From: Plotosus lineatus
Taxonomy: Eukaryota; Chordata; Actinopteri; Siluriformes; Plotosidae
Length of the DNA stretch: 64,000 nt
Direction of reading: 5' to 3'
Assembly (NCBI GenBank): GCA_024760905.1
Contig: CM045734.1
Coordinates: 1,115,467-1,179,466 of the forward strand
Numbering within the stretch: the first letter of the stretch is position 1; every line of letters starts with the position of its first letter. This document shows, in pieces, positions 1 to 11,500 of this stretch. The notes beneath the pieces were generated by a model, which saw only the letters and a list, made by a program, of their open reading frames with translations, made no database searches and was not told the DNA's origin. The translations under genes and the position numbers were made by a program.

Positions 1-158
1 TGCATTTCAGGAGATGGCCGTGAGTTGGGTACGGAAACTATGATATGAGGGTCATGTTTTAAAAGTTTTACAAATTAGACTCAGGAATCCAATCAAGATC
101 CAGGTTGTAGAAGTACAAGGCATTTAGAAGTGACAAACCCCAATTGCTTCCTAACTCC

Positions 159-159
159 A

Positions 160-231
<72 letters not shown>
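159..231. repeat. (CA)n microsatellite
   Basis: About 36 uninterrupted CA units. It generates spurious TH/VC-rich reading frames on both strands. Confidence 0.97.
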
Positions 232-232
<1 letters not shown>

Positions 233-757
233 ATTTAACATCTGATGTAATGCACACGCCCTCAGCTGTACCGTCCACTTTATTAGGAACACCTGTACAC
301 TCGGGACTGCTCCCAGGGGGAGTGCTACCATTTCTAAATACTCAAACCAGGTCATCGCAGACCAACATCCTGTCCTGGTTAAAGTTACAGAGATCACACT
401 TTCTCATACTAATGTCAACATTAGACATTTTCTGTAGTAGTGGAATGAGGGGTTCGAACATGTTCGGTCCGATGATTGATCTGATGAGCGTTAAGTACAC
501 ATGACTCTCTCGCAGACATGAGATTGTAACCTTGCATTCAAGGGCACAAAATCCTCAAACCTTTCAAGGCTTGAAATTTATTACATCACATACACAGTCA
601 GGGCTTTCAATTTTTTTTTTTTTGGAGCAGGAGAACCACTAAAATTAACCAGAACCTCTGTCCACATTATGTCATCATTACCATTGACCAATTAAAAAGA
701 ATGTCACAGAGTAAGACGCTGAATTGAGGAGCCATTCTGAGAGGCATATATTGTATT
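232..757. other. No recognisable gene
   Basis: Non-coding, presumably a STRN4 intron. Nothing beyond a poly-T run near 610-622. Confidence 0.5.
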
Positions 758-769
758 GAACCTGCCCTT

Positions 770-1410
770 CTTCTTTTCCTTTCGGCTTTTCCCTTCAAGG
801 GTCGCCACAGCGAATCGTCTGCCTCCATCTCACCCTATCTTCTTCTCTTACACCAACTGCCTTCATGTCCTCCTTCACCACATCCATGAATCGTCTCTTT
901 GGTCTTCCTCTCGGCCTTCTGCCTGGTAGTTCCAACCTCAGCATCCTACTACCAATATACTCACTATCCCTCCTCTGTACATGTCCAAACCATCTCAATC
1001 TAGCCTCTCAGACTTTGTCTCCAAAACGTCTCACATGTGCTGTCCCTCTGATGGACTCATTCCTGATCCTATCCATCCTCGTTACTCCCAAAGAGAACCT
1101 CAACATTTTCATCTCTGCTACCTCCAGCTCTGCCTCCTGTCTTTTCCTCAGCGCCGCTGTTTCTAAACCATACAACATCGCTGGCTTCATCATCGTCTTG
1201 TTTTCCTTTAATTTTTGCCGATACCTTCCTATCAAACATCACACCGGACACTTTTCTCCATCCATTCCAACCTGCCTGCACACGCTTCTTCACCTCTTTT
1301 CCACACTCTCCATTGCTCTGGATTGTTGAGCCTTCCTTATCTCTGCTCCCTGTAACCTCACCATTCCTGTTGGGTCCTTGGCATTCACACACACATATAT
1401 TCTGTGTATG
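770..1410 (-). mobile_element. RTE-type LINE, 5'-truncated 3' end
   Basis: The minus strand encodes the C-terminal end of an RTE reverse transcriptase protein (RWFGHVQRRDSEYIG, LELPGRRPRGRPKRRFMDVV) followed by the family 3' end GAAAAGCCGAAAGGAAAAG. The copy is flanked by a 12-bp target-site duplication, GAACCTGCCCTT, at 758-769 and 1411-1422, so both ends are exact. Several frameshifts break the frame. The same family occurs at 12386-15497 and 36460-36645. Confidence 0.9.
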
Positions 1411-1422
1411 GAACCTGCCCTT

Positions 1423-1700
1423 TAAATGTAAATAAAACAAATCCAAGTGCTTGTTGCACAGATACTATTGCAGCGTGCACTATTGGTCTGAAGTGGATAC
1501 ACGCACGTGTTTGTGGGATAGTGGAGCATGGAGCTTCTATATTAGATCAGTGCATAATTATCTGTAAGAAGTTTCTGATAATTAAAACTTGAGTATTTAT
1601 TATGAGTTCGGAAATGAAAATCCTGTATCAGCCAAGAGATTATGCGGGAAATCCAAGTTGAATTAGTGATTCCCGGGGAAATACAACTGCAAACTGAATA
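1423..1700. other. No recognisable feature
   Basis: Non-coding, between an RTE fragment and a Tigger-like element; nothing identified. Confidence 0.4.
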
Positions 1701-1710
1701 GAATACTGCA

Positions 1711-2273
1711 TAGCCTCGGCCCCGTTTTTCGTGAGGGTTCGGTTCCGGCCCTTCCCGCAGATCACGAAAATCTGTGAATAATTGATGCGGTTTTAAAACC
1801 CTATGTATGACATTACATGCGCTAAACTCTGCTTGTTAAACACAGTCTATAGCCAGTCTTACTCATTAATACAGTCATAATGCAGTAAAATGTAGTAATG
1901 ATTAAGTAAAAACTTTTTAATTTTGTATATTTATATAATATTATATAATATATAATATAATATATTGTATATTTATATTTATTAATGAATAAAGTGCTTA
2001 GGCTCTTTACCAGAAGCTAGAGAAGATGCAAGGCGTTTGAGTGACATCATAGGGCTTAAATAATCATTAAAAACACAATTAAAAAAATACTTTGCAATTC
2101 AGGCAATCACGTGATAACTTGTGCATGAAGGAGAAACAAAAGGTGTACACATCATCTGCAAGCAATCAACAGGAGGGAGAAATGAAAGCTCTCAGCCATT
2201 GGCTAAATTCGAATCACGTTCCAGTTACTTTTGGGTTTGTCGCCAAGCCGCGAATATGCGTGGACGCCTACTG
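1711..2273. mobile_element. Tigger/pogo-like non-autonomous element (family A)
   Basis: The left end reads GCCTCGGCCCCGTTTTTCG and the right end CGTGGACGCCTACTG followed by TA at 2274-2275. The interior (from GGTTTTAAAACCCTATGTAT onward) is closely repeated at 26340-26770, and partly at 28210-28390. TA flanks and CAG/CTG termini are typical of the pogo/Tigger branch of Tc1/mariner. The left terminus has decayed. No transposase is encoded. Confidence 0.7.
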
Positions 2274-2275
2274 TA

Positions 2276-3045
2276 CAGTGGAGCCTCGGTACTCAAACTT
2301 AATCCATTCCAGACGGCTGCTTGGATTCCGATTTGTTCGGATTCCCAATCCGCTTTTCCCATTACAAATAATGTAAATGGTCTTAATCCGTTCGTCTTTT
2401 GAACAGAAGTTAATGGTACTGTAACCCATACCATAGGTCCACAAGTTAAGTGAAAAAATGATTGAATACAGTACATTATGTTATGGTTTGTGTTGTGATA
2501 GACTTTTTAACTTTTCTGTGGTTTTTATTTTAATGTTATGGTCTCTTAGAAAAGAGTTGCGTGTTGAAATGCGTGTTGGAGAGGGGCGTGGCTCGAACAC
2601 ATGGGATGGAGTGCTAAAAACCCACACATTTAATCATTTCCATTTAATCACAGGCTATACAGACTAGCAACGCTCTTCCCGGTGCTAGAAGACTGTCCCT
2701 CTTGATCTCTCAGCTCTGTGCTCAAGCAGTTCAAGCTTTAGTTTGAGTTCCATGTTTCTCAGAATCTCTCAGTGACTACGATTGCTCCGTTTCATTTATG
2801 AAAACGACTGTGCTTTATTGTTCACAGGGAACAATCAACAGGAACAATAACTAGAGCACTAGAGCAGTAGAAACCTGTGAACAATAAAGCACATCTCGTT
2901 TTCATAGATGAGTGTGTTAGAGCCACGCCCCTCTCCAACGTGCATTTCAATGCGCAACTCTTTTCTGAGAGACCATAACATACTCAAATGAAAACCACAG
3001 AAAAGTTAAAGCATAAGAACAATAAAGATGAGAATTTTAACCTTT
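2276..3045. mobile_element. Tigger/pogo-like element (family B), right end missing
   Basis: It starts CAGTGGAGCCTCGGTACTC directly after TA 2274-2275, the same terminus as at 12298. Inside, 2510-2605 and 2920-3015 form an inverted repeat (GAGGGGCGTGGCTC / GAGCCACGCCCCTC), and a second pair lies inside it around 2795-2830 and 2870-2915. Interior sequence ends in the family motif CATAAGAACAATAAAGAT, but no right terminus follows. Confidence 0.7.
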
Positions 3046-3321
3046 GTGGTGGTTCCAAACATGATCTTTCTTTTATTCTTTCCTCTTTCCTTTGGTATTT
3101 AATGCGGGGATATCATCAGTACATCCGTCTGTAATCAATTCTTCATCTGCACTCACAATCCATCTGAGATATCTTCATCAAACTTGGTGGTTATTTCTAC
3201 TTTGCACTGTGGTTGTGCCATTTATTATCACGGGATCTCTGTGGTTCATATTTGTTTAGTGTGTGTGTGTGTGGGGGGGTCCTGACTCATATCTTTATTG
3301 ATGTAATTTTTTGCAATGCAG

Positions 3322-3434
3322 GGTGCACGCTAGGTTTTTCCTCTGATGTCTTCATATTGGACACCGTTGGCGATGGAGACATAAATCTTGGCGAGTTGGC
3401 TGATCTTACAGTTGCTAATGACTTCACCATTGAT
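3322..3434 (+). CDS. STRN4: STRN4 coding exon (linker before WD40)
   Basis: Acceptor ...CAATGCAG ends at 3321 and donor GTGAGT starts at 3435. The exon begins with two bases of a split codon and ends in phase 0. It encodes the acidic stretch SDVFILDTVGDGDINLGELADLTVAND, which matches the conserved segment just before the first WD repeat of striatins. It is the most 5' striatin exon I can recognise here. Confidence 0.85.
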
Positions 3435-5108
3435 GTGAGTGTGTTTGTTTGTTGATGTTGCAGACTATAAAACATGTATATGCTAATGACCTTATTCATG
3501 TGCTTCAGGGTTGAAAAGTTTATTAATTTGCTTACTCATCTGATGAACTGATTAATCCTATTCAGGTCATGGGGAGGCTGGAGTCTTTCTCTGCTGACAC
3601 TGGGCAAAGGTGGGATGTACCCACAGAAGCTCGGAAGACTATTGCAGATCCAACACACACTCGCACAATAACATTTGAACTCCGACTTAGGGTCGATTTG
3701 GAACAGCTAACATTTAACCTAAAGTGCATGCCTTTGGACTGTGGGAGGAAACTGGGCTACCTGGAGGAAACCCACACAAGTAGGAATATCAGGTGATCAC
3801 AGTGATCAGGTACAGTCACCCAATCTGGACTGATCGATACTGGAAATACTACAATAGAGACTGACATAAGATAATAGACGCTCTCACAATTGTAGTCATC
3901 AATCAATTTAATGAATTAAATTTAATAAACATTAGTCAGACTGCCCCCCAGTGCATTAACTGGGATATCAGAGGCCGGGCGTGTCTGTCACTGCCTATGG
4001 TGTGAGGTTCATGTAAAAGAACCATTGTTGACTTTCATCAAGAGGAGCTGCATAGCCGTCAGCACGTTTCTGCCCTGCGATGGCCTGGTGAGCAGTCCAG
4101 GGTGTACTCTGCCTTCGCCCAGAGTCGGCTGCGATGGGTGCCAGCTTCCCCGTGACCCTAATTAGGATTAAGCGGTTCAGAAAATTAATTAATAGTCAGA
4201 CTGCTGTTTAAAGGGGCACAAAGTTGGGCTAAAATATGTAAACATGCCTCAGACTCCAAGAGCTCAAGAATTGTCAGATCTTTGGGCTAGACAAATTGTG
4301 AGTCAGTCAGAGGGCGGCATCAGCCAGTGACAGATAGCCAACAATTAGAATTTTCCTTTGTCAATGGAAAATAACATTCAACAGCAAAAGTAAGGGCAAC
4401 ACAGATCCACCACCAGGTCGACGTCGACTGTCAGCAGGATGCCTCCTCCATGAAGAGAGCAGTGGAGAAAAATCCCCATTCCAAGGCCACAGACAATGCA
4501 GAAGGCTCGGGTAAATGGGCCATTATTGCCAAGCAGGAAGACACAAACCTCTTCTTCGACCAGCAAATGTTCATTCTGAAATGTTGGGAAAGTAAATCTA
4601 TTTACTTATGTCTGGGTTCTGTAGACCAGATACTTTCCCATAGCCTACATCTCAGTCTACATCTATACAGTCTTAGTTTATGTATTTTTTTTTTTTAATT
4701 CAACATCGTCTTTAATGCAGAGATGAGATTTTTCCGATGCAGGGATCACTCACAACTTCGTGCTTCAATTGATGCGGCTGAATCATAACATTGTAATTTC
4801 AATCACAAAACTTACACATTGATATAAAGTAATGATCTTAATATTGCTGATGGTGTGTTATTTCTTGTTGGTGTTACTTTGCGTCCTCCACACTGGTATC
4901 CATTAAGTTTAATTAACCTGGGCTCATCAACAGCTCAAGGCAGAAATAGAGCTGAAACACACATAAAATCTCTGGCTTCAGTGGGCGAAGCTCCCTGAAC
5001 CCCCACCGTAGCTTTGCCAATGGATCCCAATGGGGGCCAGGACGGCCCACAAACCCCCTGTCTTTTTTCAGATTATTTTTCTTTTCCACAATCTCACATA
5101 TGTGAATA

Positions 5109-5166
<58 letters not shown>

Positions 5167-6108
5167 TACTGCTTGTCTTCAGCTTTAGCCACGATCGGCT
5201 CATGAAGGTCCCCAAATATCAGATATCTGCTTTGTCAGAAAATCTGCAGATCTCTTTCCGACTGCTGAACTTCTGAACATCAAGAGCGTCTGCCAAATGC
5301 TGTAAAAGCTATAAATGAACATTTTACATCTATAGAATGACTTGAACCCCAGATCGAAATCCTACAGAGAAATTGAGAAATTATTTTTTGGGTGTACAGG
5401 ATTCAATCCTGATTTGATCAATTGAAACATTTTATAAGCAAAAGGTGCTTTAACAAAGTATGACATAAACGGCGTACAGACACGCCCAGCTGATTTTTTT
5501 TACCCCCATCATAAATGTTTTTTTTTTTTTTGCATTTTTTTTTTTTTATATTAAAGATTGATTTATTTACTTTTCATTTCATTTACATTACTACATTACA
5601 AACCCCTATATTTGAAGTGTAGACCTTTATATCCACTGCACGTCTTCCTCAGCAACAGGAAGGTCAGGATGAGTTTAAGAAGACATGGAATCCACGCTTC
5701 ACGCTCAGGAGCCACTTTGATGCAATTCGGTCATTAACCTTTCACCCTTCTCAGCCTGTGCTACTGACAGCCTCAGAGGATGGAACACTAAAGCTTTGGA
5801 ACCTGAATAAGACAATGCACTCAAAAAAGTGAGTTCTTTCTCTTAATGTCTTGTCTTTCTGTACATGGTAATGTGGACAGGGGTGTGACCGAAGGGCGTA
5901 GTCAGGCATCGACTTAGGAGGAGTCTCGCCTTGTGTAAATAACAGAATTGTACTTACATAACACACACAGAGTACCAACATGAACCAGAATTTCACTTCA
6001 ACATCTAACTAAACAAAATACTGCCTCAGTACTTCAGAGCTTTGGCTTCTTTCAAGGTTAAATAAAGTTTACACCCTGTGAGCTTGTGTGTGTTCTGCAT
6101 ACAAACAC

Positions 6109-6164
<56 letters not shown>

Positions 6165-8527
6165 GACTGACTGGTGGGCTGGCTGCCTGGCTCATGGCAT
6201 CTTCAGATTGCTGGTAATGATACACCCTGGGAACATCGACTTTCACTACACCTGCTTCCTCACTCCATCCACATCACCTTCCTTACATGAATGTAATTTC
6301 TAACATTACCATATACAGACGTTCCCCGACTTATGTTTTTAATTGGTTCCGGACAGCCGAACGTAAGTTGAAAGTGAACATAATTTGTTACAGTGATGTA
6401 TGACGTGTGACGTATGACACTCATACTGTACTATACATCCATAAATATCATTACCGTATCTCATAAAACACCCCTAAATCAATTATTATAAACATAACAT
6501 TGTAAAATAATATCAAATATATCAAATAATATCAATATTAATTTCAAATAAGTCACTTATTTATACCGAGTTACTTTACATGAAGCTTAAAACAGCCAAT
6601 CAACGCTTACAATATGTGAAGCGCTCAATACCAAAAGCAGTGTACAGTGATACCTCAGCTCACGAACATAATTGGTTCCCAGAAAGTGTGTGTAAGGCGA
6701 AATGTTCGTCTGAGAATAATCCGTTCCCAGGTCCCCATAAAACATAATTTTCTACTAAATAAGCCTTAAAACTACACAAAAATATACCTTATTTTATGTA
6801 TAATAAATGTGCTATTGTATTGTAATTAAAGAAATAAACTGTACTGTATGATAAAGTCGTTTTAATTTACCTTTGTGATGGTAGTTGACAGGGACTTACT
6901 GTTTGGAAGGAGTGTTTGGAAACGCCTACTGTTTGGAAACACCCTTAGCCACACACGCACCCTTAATAGCTTCCTTGTTCTTAAGGATGGTAGCAATGGT
7001 AGACTTAGCGTACTGGTACTGGGACGCTAAGTCACACAAACGCACACCTCGTTCGTGTTTTTCAATGATCTCCGCCTGTCGTGGGTTTTTTTTCGGTCCC
7101 ATAATAGCAAAAGTACACTCAATATGGTCCAAAATGTCTATCAAACACAAACCACGTCCGCACTCAAAGAAAGGGGGTGACGAACTGGGACTCCTTGAGC
7201 GTGCGTCAGCTTCTCGTGGCCGCCACCGTGGCGCTGTTCGACCGCGTGGTTTGGTTCGTCCGCCAAAAACTAGTTCGTCAGCAGAGACTATATGCTCACG
7301 AATTTAATGTTCTTGAGGCGAAAAGTTTGTGAGCTTAAGCGTTCGTCAGCGGAGGTTTTCCTGTACTTGCGAAAGTAGTGTACTTGCGAAAGTAGTGTAC
7401 TTGCTGTGGGTTATACAGACTTCCGGTCTTTCAAGTGCACAAGGGTGCCGTTGAACTCATTTAGAACACAGCCTGCACTGATGTGAATCCCAGCAAAGCG
7501 GAGAGTTCTTTCTTTTGTGTAAGTAAGTAAGTAAACTTTATTCAAGAGATGCATACAAAGAACAAGTACAAATCCTAATGAATATTAATATAAAAATAAG
7601 TATACACTCTTAGGATTCTGCTAAAAGATAATAAATATCTGTGATTGTTCTGTAGTTTGTGCATTCTGGTTTTCATTTATTTTACAACTCTTTGCTTAAC
7701 TGAGTATGCATGGTAGATTGCACCGATCCGAGCAGATAGTTAATTCATCTCTGTGTATGAGACTTGCACCCATGCTAGTAGGCTTACACTTCTGTCCAAC
7801 CAGATTTGCTTAGGGTTACAAAAGTCTGCAAAACAGTGTAAACACAAAGATCACAGAGACAACGTCTTAAAACAAGGGTAACACACTATATAACTGACAT
7901 ATATATGGGGAGAACTCAGAGTACAACCACTACTCCTCCACATTGAGAGGAGCCAGTTGAGGTGGCTTGGGAATCTGGTTAGAATGCTTCCAGAACGTCT
8001 TCCTGGTGTGGTGTTTTTGGGCATATTTGACCGGGAAGAAACCGCGAGGTCTACCTAGAACACACTGGACAGAGCATGTTGTCCGGGAACACCTCGGTGC
8101 CGCCCTGAAAGGCTGGAGGAACTGGCTGGAGAGAGGGACCTCTGGACCTCATTGCTTAGGTTGTTGCCCCCGTGATGATGGTGATAAAGTTTTTTATTTC
8201 ATCTGTGTGATGATTCCAATGATAAATAGATTTATATATTTATGTTCTACTTTATATTTATATATTGTATATTTTATTAATTGACTTCAGACTAGTTGAT
8301 TTTAATTGACATTAGGGCAAAACAGTGTTTGTTCCTATATAACTCAATCAATAAAAAACCTCGTACTGTTGTTAATATGCACCGTCGGTTCTCTTTATGT
8401 GTACAGGAGTGCAGCGCTGGATGTTGAACCCATTTACACTTTCCGAGGACATCGGTGAGTATTTGAATGAGATCTTGGCACCGAATCTGTGATTAGACAG
8501 ACTAAATTACATTAAATTAAGTGTGTG

Positions 8528-8588
<61 letters not shown>

Positions 8589-11500
8589 TGGAGCAGTCCT
8601 CTCTCTAGTGATGGGCGAAGAAGGGAAGTCCTGCTATAGTGGGGGTCTGGATGGAAGCATACGTTGCTGGAAAAGTCCTGATTTGAACGTGGATCCGTAT
8701 GATAGTTATGGTAAATCTATGGCATGTTTATTATGAAATTCTTCACGTTATAAACAGTGTATGGTTGCCTAAGAATGAACAGTAAACTTATGTTATCATA
8801 ATGTTGAGATTTTTCAAAAATTACATTTTTAATACCAGAGAAGTGTCCCCAAGAGTCAGAGTCAGTAGCTGGGACCGGTTCGACAGAACCAGTACCTTCG
8901 GCTGCCACCCAACTCACATTGCACCAAACCTCTATAGCCTCTCCCACAGATGTCTCCTTTTCGGGCTGAGCTAGGCCAGGCCCCACGGGCAGAAGCCTGA
9001 CCACTAGTCGCTCGCCTTTTAGCCCCTACCCTAGGCCTGGCTCCAGGTGGGACCCCGGTATCCCATATCCGGGCAAGGGAAACTGTGTCCTTTCACGGAC
9101 AGGAGCCTGAGCTGGTGTGTGAGGTGAAGAGATACCGACTAGATATAGTCGGACTCACCTCAACGCATAGCCCTCAAGAGAGGCTGGAGATTAATTCTAT
9201 TCTGGAGTTGCTTATGGGGGAGGCAGCAAGCCGGTTTGAGTATCCTTGTTGCCTCCCCCAGCTCCCATATTTCGGGGCTCTCACCAGTTGACGAAAGGGT
9301 AGCTTTGCTCCACCTTTTGTTGGGGTGAAGGGTCCAGACTGTCGTTTGCGCTTATTCACCAAATAACAGTTCAGAGTATGCACCCTTCTTGGAGTCTTTA
9401 GGGGGTGTGTTGCAGAACGCTGCTCCTGGGGACTCCCTCGTCCTGGAAGACTTCAACGCCCATGTGGGCACCAATGGTGTGATCTGGAAAGCTTTGATTG
9501 GTAATTACGGTGTTTTGTTGTTGGACTTCTATGCTCATCACGGTTTGTTTATGAACACCATGTTCGATCATAAAGGTGTCCGTAAGTGCACTTGACACCA
9601 GGACACCCAAGGTAGCAGTTTGATTATCGACTTTGTATTCGTGCCACTGGACTTGCGGCTGCATGCTCTGGAAACTTGAGTGAAGAGAGGAGCTGAGCTG
9701 TCAACCAATCACCATCTGGTGGTGACCTGGCTCCGATAGAGGGGTAGACGCCCCTCCAGACCTGGCAGGCCCAAGAGTGTAGTTAGGGTCACCTGGGAAC
9801 ATTTGGGTCTGCCCATCACTGGAGCTGAGGTCGAAGAGGTAGTCAAAAAGCTCCCCAGTGGTTGGTCTCTGGGGGTGGATGAGAGCCACCCTGTATGTGT
9901 CCGGGCTCTTGTAAGACTGTCTTGGCTAACATGTCCCTGCAACAACTCATGATCATTGGGGGCTGTACCTCTGGATTGGAAAACCGGGGTGGTTGTCCCC
10001 CATTTTAAAAAAGGGGACCAGAGTATGTGTTCCAGTTATCGTGGAATCACACTCCTCAGCTTACTTGGGAAAGTCTATGTGGGGGTATTAGAGAGGAGGA
10101 TCCTATCGATGGTTGAACCTTGCATTCAGAAGGAACAATGTGGTTTTCATTCTAGTTGCGTCACTCTCGACCAACTCTATATGCTCCACGGGATCCTGGA
10201 GTGGGTAATGGGAGTTTGCCCGATCTGTCCACATATGTTTTGTGGATTTCTAGAAGTTTGTCGATCGTGTCCCTCAGGCTATCATGTAGGGCATGCTCCA
10301 CTAGTTCAGTGTACTGGACTCATTGCTATGGTCTCTGTATGACTGGAGCCAGAGCTTGATCCACATTGGTAACAACATGTTGAATTCATTTCCAGTGAGG
10401 GCTGGAGTTCGCCTTTGTCAACGGTACTGTTCATAATTTTAATGGACAGAATTTCTAGGCATAGCTGCAGTGTTGAGGGGCTCTTGTTTGGTAGACATCT
10501 GATCAAGCGGCTTCCTTTGCTGGGTGGCAGGGAAGTGTGTGTCTTTTAGAGATAAGGTGAGAAGCTCAGCAATCTGGGAGGAGCTTGGAGTAGAACCACT
10601 GCTCCTCCGCATTGAAAGGAGCCAGTTGACGTGGCTCGGGCATCTGGTGAGAACGCCTCCTGAACGCCTCCCTGGTGTAGTGTTTGGGGCATGTCCAACT
10701 GGGACAAGACTCCGGGGTCGATCTAGAACACACTGGGGGGGGGGGGGGGGGGTATGTTTCTCAGCTGGCTTGGGAGCGCCTTGGTGTCCCCCTGGAAATG
10801 CTGGAGGAAGTATCTGGGGAGGGGAATGTCTGGACTTCATTGCTTAGGCTGCTGCCCCACGACCACGACTCGACCTGGGATTAAGCGGAGGAAGATGACA
10901 TGACAGGACATTTTTAATCATTATTTCGATATTTATTGTACAGTTATTTAATTATTTCACCCTTGGAGACACAGCAGTGAAAGGAAGTCCAGGACACAAA
11001 ACTCTTGAGTTCTGCTTTATGTTGAGTGCTTTGAATTATATTTATGACTATAAACAATAAATGTTGAGGGAGATAAATGCTACACTCATGTAATTACATA
11101 ATTTTCATAAATCTCACCCATAATTATTCAATCATTGGTACTTCAGCTTGCTACCCCAGATTTTCACTGCATCATATTTCCATTTGCAGTCTGTAAATAT
11201 TTACAGATTAATATAAAGATTACCATGAACATGTTACTTTTTATGTCAAATCCAAACGTTCACTGGGCTGAGAAATTAAAATAAACCAATCAGAAAGATA
11301 ATGTAACCCTGATAACTGATCAACTGGTTTGAATTTCTTTAAAAAAATACACCAGAGAGCTTCTGAACACCACCCACCAACACCATGAAAAATAAATGCA
11401 GAGAAAGATAGGAATTAATGCCTGAGTGAGAACAACCCCTTACAGTGGGCCCGATTAAGAAAACCTTTGAGGAAGTTGGTGCAAATGCAACAGAGAAGAG

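Noticed and set aside
68..397. Open frames across the (CA)n repeat at the window start
   Set aside because: Driven by the microsatellite; no domain, no splice support.
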